Shown here one piece after another: positions 35,536 to 44,945 of a DNA stretch of 64,000 nt. Every line of letters starts with the position of its first letter. The stretch's first letter is position 1. The DNA comes from UA16 sp002292325 (GTDB lineage Bacteria > Bacteroidota > Bacteroidia > Flavobacteriales_D > Sanyastnellaceae), in assembly GCA_943788645.1 (NCBI GenBank), contig CALSRC010000012.1:186001-250000 (forward strand), read 5' to 3'. A model generated the notes under the pieces. It was not told where the DNA came from. It made no database searches and worked only from the letters and a program-made list of their open reading frames with translations. A program made the position numbers and the translations under genes.

Positions 35536-37098
35536 ATGAAACACCCCAACCACCCCGCGCGCGAGCATTCATCCTACCTCATTAACGGAACTTTGGAGAA
35601 TTGGTCTGGTTCAACAGCGGCTGTTTATAGTCCTATCCTCTCAGCTGATGAAAAGGAGGCGAAGCCGATATACCTCGGGTCCACACCGGATATGACGTCT
35701 GAGTATGCAATGGAAGCATTGAATGCCGCACAAAAGGCCTACGATCATGGTCGAGGCGAATGGCCTACCGCTTCCGCACATGAGCGAATCGCTGCGATGG
35801 AGAAGTTCATCGCATTGATGCTTCCCAAGCGCGACGAGGTCATCGAGTTGCTCATGTGGGAGATTTGCAAGAAACGTTCGGATGCAGAGAAAGAATTTGA
35901 CCGCACCGTAACCTATTTGGAAGAGACGATTGCTGAATACAAAAATTTACACCGAGAAGGCAGTCACATCACCTCTGTGAACGGCACTTTGGCTCAAATA
36001 CGCCGAGGACCAATTGGCGTTGTGCTCTGCCTGGGCCCTTTTAATTACCCGCTGAACGAAACATTTTGTGTTTTGTTGCCTGCGCTGTTGATGGGAAATA
36101 CATGTGTTTTCAAACCCGCCAAATACGGTGTCTTGTTAATTACCCCTCTCTTAGAGGCCTTTGCTGAAAGTTTTCCTCCCGGAGTGGTCAATGTCATTTT
36201 TGGCCGAGGACGTACCCTGGCTTCGCCTATTATGCAGTCTGGTAAAGTGGATGTGCTGGCATTGATTGGCAATAGCAAAAGCAGCAATGCTTTGATTTCA
36301 CAACACCCGAAACCGAATCGCGTGAGGCAAGTACTAGGCCTGGAGGCCAAAAATCCCGCTGTGGTGTTCAGCGACGCGGACATAGATGTGGCAGTCAAGG
36401 AGTGCGTCAAGGGAGCGTGGAGTTTCAATGGCCAGCGGTGCACGGCCTTGAAGGTGATTTACGTTCAAAAGGAAGTTCGATCGAAGTTCCTTGCAGCCTT
36501 TGCAAAAGCGACGGATGAGCTGAGCTGGGGGAGTCCGTTTGAGGACAAGGACATTACACCGCTTCCTGAAGTAGGGAAGGTGGGTTACATGGAAGAATAC
36601 GTGAAAGAAGCATGTGAAAAGGGAGCAGAAGTCATAAATGCGAGAGGAGGACAAGTCGAGGGCAATCTATTTTTTCCAGCCATTCTTTTCCCGACATCCA
36701 GAGAAACCGGGCTTTTCCGAGAGGAACAATTTGGCCCGGTCTGTCCTGTATTGGAATTTGAGGACTTTGAGGAGGTTCTGACCGATATCGCGGAGAGTGA
36801 TTACGGGCAGCAAGTGAGTGTGTTCACACGAAATCCGGAGACTGCTGGCATGTGCATCGACCACCTCGTGAATCAAGTGTGCCGGGTAAACATCAATGCA
36901 TCCTGCCAGCGAGGACCAGATGCGTTGCCCTTTACAGGCCGCAAAGACAGCGCTGTGAGCACATTGAGCGTCAAAGCCGCTCTTCGCTCGTTCTCCATCC
37001 GCACCCTGGTTGCATGTTCGGAGGATCAGAAAGATTTGGTCGAGGAGGTCATTGCAGGAGGCCACTCGGAGTTCAGCTCCATGAATTACCTGCTCTAA
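35536..37098 (+). CDS. gapN: NADP-dependent non-phosphorylating glyceraldehyde-3-phosphate dehydrogenase
   Basis: An aldehyde dehydrogenase with the general base Glu in LGLEAKNP and the nucleophile Cys in NGQRCTALK. The C-terminal CQRGPDALPFTGRKDSA with LSVKAALRSFSIR is characteristic of the GapN subfamily, which oxidises glyceraldehyde-3-phosphate straight to 3-phosphoglycerate, producing NADPH and no ATP. Length (520 aa) fits. It stands alone; an A-rich leader precedes the ATG. Confidence 0.85.
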   Translation: MKHPNHPAREHSSYLINGTLENWSGSTAAVYSPILSADEKEAKPIYLGSTPDMTSEYAMEALNAAQKAYDHGRGEWPTASAHERIAAMEKFIALMLPKRDEVIELLMWEICKKRSDAEKEFDRTVTYLEETIAEYKNLHREGSHITSVNGTLAQIRRGPIGVVLCLGPFNYPLNETFCVLLPALLMGNTCVFKPAKYGVLLITPLLEAFAESFPPGVVNVIFGRGRTLASPIMQSGKVDVLALIGNSKSSNALISQHPKPNRVRQVLGLEAKNPAVVFSDADIDVAVKECVKGAWSFNGQRCTALKVIYVQKEVRSKFLAAFAKATDELSWGSPFEDKDITPLPEVGKVGYMEEYVKEACEKGAEVINARGGQVEGNLFFPAILFPTSRETGLFREEQFGPVCPVLEFEDFEEVLTDIAESDYGQQVSVFTRNPETAGMCIDHLVNQVCRVNINASCQRGPDALPFTGRKDSAVSTLSVKAALRSFSIRTLVACSEDQKDLVEEVIAGGHSEFSSMNYLL

Positions 37099-37190
37099 GG
37101 GCAAAATGCAAACTCATGGGTTGTGGGTTGTTAAGCGATTTTGGCTGGAGTTCAGTACTTTAGCGATGAACGTTTTTAATTGATACCACC

Positions 37191-38408
37191 ATGATGAAAA
37201 TAATCTGTCTTGCTTTTTCTGTCCTAGGATTAGCTGCACTCGCAAGTGCACAGGTGAACTTAAATGCCACAGCCTTGCTGTCGGATGAAGCGGGTAATGC
37301 TGCTACAGGTGTTACCGTCGAATTTAACGTTGAGGCATCAGGCGCGGTTTATACGGCGGAAGAAAGCACGGATGAATCCGGAGTTGCAGCGGTGAGCTTT
37401 GAGTTGCCCAGTGGGACCATGCAAGGAATGGTGAATGCAACATACATGAACTGTGATTCGGTCATGTCGACCATGACAGCCTCATTTTCGGCCAACGCGC
37501 TGGGCGGACTGAGCGATGTCTTCCTGGCTGGAGTCTACTGCGGAGGCGAGGTAAATCCTTGCAACATGAGCTTGGATGGAGGGCAAACGGTGATGGGGTC
37601 TTGGATGTTTGCTGTGGCCGGTGCTCCGGAAAATGCTACCTACGATTGGACCGTTGACGGCGTGACCATGAACAACACCAACGATTCAAATTTTGGTTGG
37701 GAATTTGAAGGTGAGTCAGTTTGGACGGTGTGCGTTGAAGTGATTTCCGCTGATTGCGAACCGTGGACGGATTGTTATGAGGTTGATACAACAAACCCCA
37801 CAGGAGGAGAAAATTGTGAATTGAGTTTTGAGGTCGTGCAATCTGTGGATGAGGCAGGAGATCTGATCCCCGGTTCATTGGATGTGATTGTCCCAGAGCT
37901 CTCTGGACAGCCGACGTATGAATGGGATTTTGGTGATGAAGGGACGAGCACGGAGGCATCACCGACCTACACGTATGCGGGCAATGGCCCTTACCTGTTG
38001 TGTTTGACGGCTGCATGGGGTGATTCGCTGCTCTGCACGGCGACCTATTGTGATTCGGTCTCTGTCGATGATGACGGATTCATTAATTTCTTGGAGGGGT
38101 TCACCATCCATGTAGTGACCGAAGGTGGATTCAATGGTATGTGGGAAACTCCCACTCAGGTTGACTTGATATCACCCTTGGTTTATCCGAATCCCGTTCA
38201 ACAAGGGGAGACGATTGCTTGGATTCAAAGCCCAGCATGGTACCGGTTGGTTTTGCGCGATGGAATGGGACGCATTGTTCAGGATGAGGCATGCGGTAAC
38301 TTTCGAGGTGAAATGACGATGACGACTGCGGGCTTAGCCCCTGGAGCGTATAGCCTGCATTGGTTTAGCGCGAGAGGAATTCAATCAACACAGTTGATTG
38401 TTCAATGA
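37191..38408 (+). CDS. Secreted PKD-domain protein with T9SS sorting tail
   Basis: A signal peptide (1-20, ending ASAQ) is followed by an Ig-like domain (about 22-110), two PKD-like regions (about 118-202 and 210-298, with YEWDFGDEGTSTEASPTY as a clear PKD core) and a C-terminal T9SS domain (VYPNPVQQGETIAW ... APGAYSLHWFSARG). It is probably a surface or released adhesive protein; no enzyme domain is seen. The stop overlaps the next start (ATGA). Confidence 0.8.
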   Translation: MMKIICLAFSVLGLAALASAQVNLNATALLSDEAGNAATGVTVEFNVEASGAVYTAEESTDESGVAAVSFELPSGTMQGMVNATYMNCDSVMSTMTASFSANALGGLSDVFLAGVYCGGEVNPCNMSLDGGQTVMGSWMFAVAGAPENATYDWTVDGVTMNNTNDSNFGWEFEGESVWTVCVEVISADCEPWTDCYEVDTTNPTGGENCELSFEVVQSVDEAGDLIPGSLDVIVPELSGQPTYEWDFGDEGTSTEASPTYTYAGNGPYLLCLTAAWGDSLLCTATYCDSVSVDDDGFINFLEGFTIHVVTEGGFNGMWETPTQVDLISPLVYPNPVQQGETIAWIQSPAWYRLVLRDGMGRIVQDEACGNFRGEMTMTTAGLAPGAYSLHWFSARGIQSTQLIVQ

Positions 38409-38953
38409 AGTTGAGCGCAAGGGGGGGGTGGAGGTCCTGTTTTTCAAGCCTGTTCCTTGTTTTTGCCTCGTTCGGTATTCATGCGCAAATTGATCTTGAG
38501 GAGGTGCTGATGCATCCGCACCGAGATCAGTCCGTCCGACCTCCTGGATTTGATGTGACGTTTGAAGTGGATCATCTGGAAGGTGATTGTTGGCTCTTGG
38601 CGACCGTTCACATGCCATACGGAGGGTATGTAATTTCCGCCTTATCAGACTTTGATTACTTGGGCAAATTTCAGGTTTTGTGGGAGAATCCCTTCCTGAC
38701 TCAGATCCAAGAGATCTCAGAAAACCCTCCTTCAGAGCTCGGTCTAGAACCTTTTGATTACGTCATGGTCCCTATGTTATTGAGGACCACGCAGGTGGGA
38801 GTGAAGTTGGCCATACGTCCCGGCATAACGCAGCTTGTGGGAGAGGTGTTTTTTGTCCTTGAACCCCAGTGCATGCCATATCGTTGGCCTTTTGAGATGG
38901 AGAAAATCAACGGCCAATGGACGGTCCACGCATTGGAAGCGATGATAGATTAA
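38405..38953 (+). CDS. Exported protein with early poly-G tract
   Basis: The gene overlaps the PKD gene by 4 bp, so it is probably co-translated. It begins MKLSARGGWRSCFSSLFL, a signal peptide whose codons 6-8 contain a run of eight G (38421-38428); slippage there would abolish the product. The mature part (about 28-182) is probably beta-rich. It vaguely recalls the N-terminal domain of DsbD-like proteins (GEVFFVLEPQCMPYRW), but the match is too weak to name. Function unknown. Confidence 0.65.
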   Translation: MKLSARGGWRSCFSSLFLVFASFGIHAQIDLEEVLMHPHRDQSVRPPGFDVTFEVDHLEGDCWLLATVHMPYGGYVISALSDFDYLGKFQVLWENPFLTQIQEISENPPSELGLEPFDYVMVPMLLRTTQVGVKLAIRPGITQLVGEVFFVLEPQCMPYRWPFEMEKINGQWTVHALEAMID

Positions 38954-39032
38954 ATAACGTCAAGCTAGCATCTATTTTTGCACAGAATGCAATGACATTT
39001 CCCTGTTTAAACTTTGCTGTCTGAATTTCGAC

Positions 39033-40721
39033 TTGATGATCCCTTCTCCACTCCAACGTTTCAAATTGCTTGTTGCCAAGCTCCTGGACGAGCGTAATCT
39101 GGCAACCTCAAAGGCAACCAAGGTCACCACTTTCATCATCGTCGGCTTGATTCTGATATCGGCTTTTCAGGTTGTGCTTGACTCCATTCCAGGTGCGTTG
39201 CGATTCTCGAGGCTTTTTCAGGTTGCCAACCTCACGTGCACGACGGTATTTACATTAGAACTCATCCTTCGAGTTTGGACGGCGGACTTGCTCGATGATC
39301 GGTTTGTTGGTTTCAAAGGGCGAATCGCTTATTTGTTGACACCGTATGCCGTGATTGATGTCGTCGCTGTGATCCCGGCTCTTGTTGGAATTTTCTTGCC
39401 AGGCACTTCCTGGTCCTCGCTCAAAGTGTTGCGCATCCTTCGATTGCTCAAGCTCGCGCGATTTCTCAAGTCCTTCAATTTCATCATTGAAGCCACACGC
39501 AAAAAGAAATCAGAACTGTCGATCTCGATGCAAATTCTGCTCTTGCTCACCTTTATTTTATCTGTGCTCCTGTTCCAGGTCGAAAATGCGGCCCAACCCG
39601 ATGAGTTTTCTTCCATTGGTCAAGCCATGCTGTGGTCCATGTCGCAATACATTGGAGACATAGGAGGGTATGCAGATTTCCAGCCTGTTACGACATTGGG
39701 CAAACTTTTGGCCTCGGGGGTAGGTATTCTTTCGATCGCTCTTTTTGCCGTTCCCTCGGGCATCATCGCCTCGGGATTTGTAGAGGAAATGGATGAAGAA
39801 AAGAAACGCAATGAGGTCTCTCGGCATGTCGAATTGATTGAAGCCAGTTTTTCAGAAAAACCTGTGGCGGCCATGGGAAGGCTTCCTTTGCAAGCCCGAA
39901 AGAGGACCTTGCCCTTTCTTCAGTCCAAATTGGAATTGACGCCAGAGGAAATCATGCAAGCCATTCGGAGTTCCAGGCAATTGAGATTGAAATGGGAAAA
40001 GTCATCCCCTGAACTCAAGGTTTCTGACTTGACGGTGATCGAATATTTCAACTTGAATCGGCCTTACGGCTTTGAATATATTCCGGCAAAGACGAATATC
40101 CACGTCATCAATCCTCAAGGACGAGGTGAGCGAGGGATCTCCCACTTTGGTTACTCACTGGGAAAAGCTGGAGGCCACCATGTGGTGAGCAACGAAGTTT
40201 TTGCAGGCTCCGAAATACTGCCTCAGATCAAATACAATCTGACGAAAAATCCTGATTTCGCGAAAGATACTGTTCCAGACATTCCTGGAGTTCCGGAATT
40301 CTTACAGGACATCCAAACTGGCATTGAGAAAGAAACAGACTGGATTGTAGTACTGCGGTCTTCGGCTTCTCATCGCAAAGCTCAATTCCATGTTACATTT
40401 GGCGGGGAGAAGGGAGATTCCAGCGTTTCGGCTGTCGCAAACCCAACAGTTTCTTCTGAAGCTTTGGCGAATCTAGAAAGCTTCATCCAACGATTCAAAG
40501 AGGCCATGCGTCCGCTGGGTCATGCAGTCGGAACCCATGAAGATTTTGTGTCCACAAGTCCAAACCTGCTGCACAATTACGTGCATCGGCATACGGGTGC
40601 CAACGTCATCTCGATTTTCATTTCGGTGGAGCTTCTTTCAGCGACTTCAAAAGATTACTATGCTGCGCTAGCGGCTTTGACTCCATGTTTGAAAGCACTG
40701 GAGTCAAACGTTCAAAGTTGA
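39033..40721 (+). CDS. Voltage-gated-type ion channel with atypical filter and large C-terminal domain
   Basis: Six membrane segments as in Kv-type channels: S1-S3 (about 30-120), a charged S4 (LKVLRILRLLKLARFLK, 130-146), S5 (about 165-183), a pore loop and S6 (about 228-250, ending PSGIIASGF). The pore reads SMSQYIGDIGGYADFQPVTT: where K+ channels have TVGYGD, this protein has DIGGYAD (209-215), so ion selectivity is uncertain. A soluble ~300-residue C-terminal region (about 260-562) with HHVVSNEVFAGSEILP and FISVELLSATSKDYY is not recognised and is not a cyclic-nucleotide or RCK domain as far as I can see. The gene stands alone. Confidence 0.8.
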   Translation: MMIPSPLQRFKLLVAKLLDERNLATSKATKVTTFIIVGLILISAFQVVLDSIPGALRFSRLFQVANLTCTTVFTLELILRVWTADLLDDRFVGFKGRIAYLLTPYAVIDVVAVIPALVGIFLPGTSWSSLKVLRILRLLKLARFLKSFNFIIEATRKKKSELSISMQILLLLTFILSVLLFQVENAAQPDEFSSIGQAMLWSMSQYIGDIGGYADFQPVTTLGKLLASGVGILSIALFAVPSGIIASGFVEEMDEEKKRNEVSRHVELIEASFSEKPVAAMGRLPLQARKRTLPFLQSKLELTPEEIMQAIRSSRQLRLKWEKSSPELKVSDLTVIEYFNLNRPYGFEYIPAKTNIHVINPQGRGERGISHFGYSLGKAGGHHVVSNEVFAGSEILPQIKYNLTKNPDFAKDTVPDIPGVPEFLQDIQTGIEKETDWIVVLRSSASHRKAQFHVTFGGEKGDSSVSAVANPTVSSEALANLESFIQRFKEAMRPLGHAVGTHEDFVSTSPNLLHNYVHRHTGANVISIFISVELLSATSKDYYAALAALTPCLKALESNVQS

Positions 40722-40746
40722 AGGCATCAGCGGAGTTCTCCCGTGT

Positions 40747-41229
40747 CTAATGAAAGAGGGAATAAGCATTGAGCGAGGTGGCTATCATCAGCCATGCCCA
40801 ATAAGGAGCCAAACTCCAAACCGCACTCTTTCCTCCCAATTCCTTCCAGCCGCAGAGAAAGAGCCAAAGCGTGAGCGCTAAGAGGAGTGTAATCTCGACC
40901 AACGCCCATTGAAGGAGATGCCAACGAAAAAACAACGGGTTCCATCCAACGTTCAGGATCCAGGATAAGATCAGCCAACTGAGCCAGCGTGAGCGCGATC
41001 CCTTCGTTTTGGCCCTGGTCAGAATGACATAGCCAAACACACTAAAACCGACCATCACTACGGTCCACGCCGCGCCAAAAACCCAGCCAGGAGGCGTCCA
41101 GGGGGCTTTGGGAAGTGCAGCGTACCATTCGGATTGAACCCCCGGTCCGGTAAACCAGCCTCCGATAGCTAGTCCGCCGAAGTTGATCAACAAGATGCTG
41201 GCAAAGAGCAGTGTTTTTTTTAAGTTCAT
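40747..41229 (-). CDS. tspO: TspO/MBR-family membrane protein
   Basis: Five hydrophobic helices and the family blocks WYAALPKAPWTPPGWVFG, then WTVVMVGFSVFGY, and WNPLFFRWH identify TspO (the tryptophan-rich sensory protein/translocator family), which binds porphyrins and sterols. ATG 41229 is preferred over 41247 because it avoids overlapping the upstream glycosidase stop and starts just before the first helix. It is probably cotranscribed with the GH92 gene before it. Confidence 0.9.
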   Translation of the reverse strand: MNLKKTLLFASILLINFGGLAIGGWFTGPGVQSEWYAALPKAPWTPPGWVFGAAWTVVMVGFSVFGYVILTRAKTKGSRSRWLSWLILSWILNVGWNPLFFRWHLLQWALVEITLLLALTLWLFLCGWKELGGKSAVWSLAPYWAWLMIATSLNAYSLFH

Positions 41230-41233
41230 GGGT

Positions 41234-43573
41234 TCATTCAAATTCAAATATCAACGTTCCTCCCTGCACCAATTCAGCTGCGGCGATTTGCCATCCATTG
41301 AGGACTTGGTCGTTCCAACGGACTAATTTCACACGAGATTTTCCGACTTCATTCCCCCGGGTTTTAATGATCAATGTTTGCCCTTGTCCGACTGCAATTC
41401 GCGCTGACCGGACGGTCGGGCTGCCTAGGTCATACATGCCCGAACCTGGAGCGACAGGATAGAAGCCCAGACTAGAAAACAAGTACCACGCTGACATTTG
41501 ACCCGCGTCGTCGTTGCCGCATAGCCCATCGGTATCCGGTCCATACATGGTCTCACAAATCATTCGCACGCGTTCTTGGGTTTTTTCTGGTGCACCGGCG
41601 AAGTTGTACAAATAAGCAATGTGATGGCCGGGCTCATTGCCATGGACGTAGTTGCCAATGATGCCATCACGCGAGATGTCCTCGGTATGGGCGAAGTAGG
41701 CATCGTCCAACTTCATGGTGAACAGGGAATCCAGATGGGCTATAAATGAGTCGGGGCCTCCGTGCCAAGCGATGAGCGAATCTTGCGCATGCGGCACGTA
41801 CAGACCATAATTCCAAGCATTGCCTTCAATGAACCCTTGCCCGTGTGTTTCCATCGGATCGAATTCTTCTCGGAATTGACCTGAGGACAACCGCGGGCGC
41901 ATGAAACCTGACGATGCATCCCAGACTTCTCGATACGCTGCTGACCGCCGATCAAATTCCGCCGCAATTACCAGGTCTCCGGTGCTTTTTGCCAATTGAC
42001 CAATGCACCAATCGTCATACGCGTACTCCAATGTCTTCGAAACGGCGGAATGGCTCGAGTCATCCGGCACATAGCCGTACTTCATGTACAAGTCCAGCCC
42101 GTCGAAGTAAGGAACACGAGCGGTCCTCACGGCCGTTTCCAGTCCTTGATTTCGATCCCATCCGGGTATGTCATGGGCCACACCGTCAGCGAGAACAGAA
42201 ACGGCATGGTAGCCGATCATGCACCAGTTTTCATTGGCATAATGACTCCAGATGGGGAGCATTCCGTGCACGCTTTCATCCGCATGGGCCAGCATGCTGT
42301 TGATGAGGTCTGCCGCCCGATTCGGTTGGGTTAGGTTGATCCAAGGGTGCAAGGCGCGGTAGGTATCCCACAGCGAAAAAATGGTGTAGTTCGTGAAGTT
42401 TTCTGAGGTGTGAATGTTCTGATCCAGCCCGCGGTAGCGTCCATCTACATCTTCATAAATGATCGGACTGAGCATGCTGTGATAGAGTGCTGTGTAAAAC
42501 GTGGTACGATCAGCTTCGCGCAATGGATCAATTTCAACCCTTGACAGCGCTTCATTCCATCGTGCCCTTGCAGCTTGACGGTAGCTGTCAAACCCTGAGT
42601 TCGGCGCTTCACTTTGAAGGTTTTTTAGAGCACCGTCCATGGAAACACCTGAAAGGGCGACGCGAATGCCCAACTGATCGCCTGCTTCAACGGTGCCAAA
42701 ATCAAACCAAGCCCGCAGATCCCGTCCGGCCATTTCCGGGAATCCCTGATGCTCTTGGAAGCGGCGATAGAAGCCGTTGTAGTCGAGTTTTTGCCCTTGG
42801 ACGTAGCCATAGTCCTTCAAAGGGCGGTCAAATCGCATGGCGAAATGAACAAGTCGTGTTCGGCCCCATCCGGTGGTTTGTCGGTATCCTACGACCGTGC
42901 TGTCATTTTCGACACGCAAAAAGGTCCAAACGTTTTTGTCGGGGTGGTGGTATATGTTGTACGCCAAGTCCAACGCGATATGTGCATGTCCTCCTGACTC
43001 AAAACGATACCGGTGAATGCCTACCCGTTCCGTTGCACTCAAGTCCGCTTGGATATCATATCGGTCCAAATACACTGCGTAATGGCCGGGTTTTGCTGCT
43101 TCTCTTGCATGATCGAATCCGCTTCCAAACAAAGGTCCTCCATCGGAATCGGATGTCAGATCGGGTCTTTCTGTGGTCGGCATGATGAGAATATCACCTA
43201 AATCGCTGTGACCTGTTCCGCTGAACGAAGTATGAGCGAACCCGAGGATGGTCGTGTCCTCGTACTGATATCCGGCGCAATATTCATATGTTGCTGGATT
43301 GTAAGTGTCATCGGCCCGCAAGTAGGGTTCATAATGTGTTTGCGGAGAGAGCTGCACCATGCCGTGCGGCGCCGTCGCACCGGGATACGTATGGCCCATC
43401 CGGGTGGTACCTACCATCGGATTGACCCACGCTGAAGCATCTGCAACGTTTGTTATGGTCTGCTCTTCCATGCGCTCTGCGCAACTGGAGCATATAAGCG
43501 TGAGGGAGAGAAAAAGTGCGAGCGGATGATTGAGAGCGCAAGGGAACGGAGTGTCTGATAAATTTCCAAGCAT
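41234..43573 (-). CDS. GH92-family alpha-mannosidase, probable lipoprotein
   Basis: The sequence has the GH92 landmarks: VNPMVGTTRMGHTYPGA near the start, LWDTYRALHPWINL, MLPIWSHYANENWCMIGYHA, EYAYDDWCIGQLAK, and GNDDAGQMSAWYLFSSLGFY with YPVAPGS near the end. GH92 enzymes are calcium-dependent exo-alpha-mannosidases acting on mannans and N-glycans. The leader (LALFLSLTLICSSCAE) is a lipoprotein signal, so the enzyme likely sits in the periplasm or on the outer membrane. A TAGATTTG sequence 5 bases before the ATG suggests that the true start could differ. Length (779 aa) is normal. Confidence 0.9.
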   Translation of the reverse strand: MLGNLSDTPFPCALNHPLALFLSLTLICSSCAERMEEQTITNVADASAWVNPMVGTTRMGHTYPGATAPHGMVQLSPQTHYEPYLRADDTYNPATYEYCAGYQYEDTTILGFAHTSFSGTGHSDLGDILIMPTTERPDLTSDSDGGPLFGSGFDHAREAAKPGHYAVYLDRYDIQADLSATERVGIHRYRFESGGHAHIALDLAYNIYHHPDKNVWTFLRVENDSTVVGYRQTTGWGRTRLVHFAMRFDRPLKDYGYVQGQKLDYNGFYRRFQEHQGFPEMAGRDLRAWFDFGTVEAGDQLGIRVALSGVSMDGALKNLQSEAPNSGFDSYRQAARARWNEALSRVEIDPLREADRTTFYTALYHSMLSPIIYEDVDGRYRGLDQNIHTSENFTNYTIFSLWDTYRALHPWINLTQPNRAADLINSMLAHADESVHGMLPIWSHYANENWCMIGYHAVSVLADGVAHDIPGWDRNQGLETAVRTARVPYFDGLDLYMKYGYVPDDSSHSAVSKTLEYAYDDWCIGQLAKSTGDLVIAAEFDRRSAAYREVWDASSGFMRPRLSSGQFREEFDPMETHGQGFIEGNAWNYGLYVPHAQDSLIAWHGGPDSFIAHLDSLFTMKLDDAYFAHTEDISRDGIIGNYVHGNEPGHHIAYLYNFAGAPEKTQERVRMICETMYGPDTDGLCGNDDAGQMSAWYLFSSLGFYPVAPGSGMYDLGSPTVRSARIAVGQGQTLIIKTRGNEVGKSRVKLVRWNDQVLNGWQIAAAELVQGGTLIFEFE

Positions 43574-43648
43574 GGTTCAAATCTAATCGAATTGCCTGCA
43601 TTAGCTTGCGGACTTCCAACATCCTTGCCCAGTCTAAAAGAACGCGAC

Positions 43649-44899
43649 ATGAATGCACGGTTTTCCTTATTTGTTGCTGCTGCAACCGCATCATTACTTG
43701 GTTGTGCAGATTCCGAAATGAGCCCAACGTCCAATTTTCCTCGATCATCGGAGTATGCGCCGTTGGACTCCATGCTCGATCACGCCGTTGCCAATCATCA
43801 AGTTCCTGGAGGCATTGCTCTGATTATGAAAGATGGAGAAGTGGCCCATTTTCGGGCCTTTGGTTATGCCAATCCTTTAGAGTTAGAGGGCATGCCGGAA
43901 GATGCGATTTTTCGAATTTGTTCCCAAACAAAATCACTCACTTCTACAGCCGCTATGATATTGTGGGAGAGGGGTTTAATTGGGTTGGATGATCCTGTTT
44001 CTAACTACATTCCGGACATCGGATCCATGGGAGTCATCGAAGAAGTTTTCGAGGATTCGACTTGTTCGATCCGTCCCAGTCAATCCATCATGACCCTGCG
44101 GCATTTGATGACTCACCAATCCGGTATTTCTTATGGTGAAATCGGTGATCCGAGGTTCAAGCTTTTGTACGAGAAAGCAGGGGTTGTGGATTTGTTCACG
44201 ACTGACTCTTTGACGGCCGAAGAGAATTGCATCCGAATTGCGTCCACGGCATTGATTCATGACCCGGGAGCACGTTGGAATTACAGTTTGGGATTGGATG
44301 TCATGGTGCGCGTTATAGAGGTCGTCTCTGGGCGGCCTTTTGATGAATTCCTAAAAACGGAGGTACTTGAACCCATCGGAATGCAGGACACTTATTTTTA
44401 TCTCCCAGATTCACTTCGCAATCGGTTGGTGCCAGTTTGGGAACCTGACTCCTCAGCAACTTGGGTCTTGCATACCCATCCACAATACCAAACAGATTAT
44501 CCTGTAGATGGCGCTCAAACGTATTTTAGCGGCGGCGCGGGACTCTGCAGCACACCGCTGGATTATGCCAAGTTCTTGCAGATGTATTTGAATGGGGGCA
44601 TGCACGATGGTCAACGCATTTTACGGGAGTCTACGATCGACACGATTATGGCCAATCATGAGGTCCATGCTCGAGAATCGACGTGGCATCAAGGTTTGGC
44701 TTTCGGTGTGCAAAAGGAGGAGGTTGATGGTTCGCTGGAGCCGGGGGCATTTTTCTGGGGAGGCTACTTCAACACCACTTACACCGCTGATCCGGATTCA
44801 AAAACCATCGGCATTCTGATGAAGCAAACCTATGGGGCGAATGAACCGACCACCCAGCAGTTCAATGACTTTGTTTTTAGCCGGTCAAATGGCGAATGA
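43649..44899 (+). CDS. Serine hydrolase of the beta-lactamase class C family
   Basis: A lipoprotein-like signal (LFVAAATASLLGC) is followed by a beta-lactamase/penicillin-binding-protein-like domain. The catalytic S-x-x-K is SQTK (in RICSQTKSLTST), the Y-x-N-type motif is the YSLG region, and the fold-specific HLMTHQSGI is present. Such Bacteroidota proteins are often esterases or D-aminopeptidases rather than antibiotic-hydrolysing enzymes. The frame is open to 43592; the signal peptide sets 43649. It diverges from the GH92 gene. Confidence 0.85.
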   Translation: MNARFSLFVAAATASLLGCADSEMSPTSNFPRSSEYAPLDSMLDHAVANHQVPGGIALIMKDGEVAHFRAFGYANPLELEGMPEDAIFRICSQTKSLTSTAAMILWERGLIGLDDPVSNYIPDIGSMGVIEEVFEDSTCSIRPSQSIMTLRHLMTHQSGISYGEIGDPRFKLLYEKAGVVDLFTTDSLTAEENCIRIASTALIHDPGARWNYSLGLDVMVRVIEVVSGRPFDEFLKTEVLEPIGMQDTYFYLPDSLRNRLVPVWEPDSSATWVLHTHPQYQTDYPVDGAQTYFSGGAGLCSTPLDYAKFLQMYLNGGMHDGQRILRESTIDTIMANHEVHARESTWHQGLAFGVQKEEVDGSLEPGAFFWGGYFNTTYTADPDSKTIGILMKQTYGANEPTTQQFNDFVFSRSNGE

Positions 44900-44945
44900 T
44901 TAATTTGGAGAGAGCGACTTCATCACGGTATCTTCCGCTAGACCT

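Noticed and set aside
43578..43585. TAGATTTG as a promoter -7 box of the GH92 gene
   Set aside because: A perfect -7 match, but it ends 4 bases from the start codon and has no -33 box at the right distance; it would require a leaderless mRNA or another start.
43649..44899. Antibiotic-resistance beta-lactamase
   Set aside because: It has the SxxK fold but is a lipoprotein with the wider serine-hydrolase family features; nothing points to antibiotic hydrolysis.
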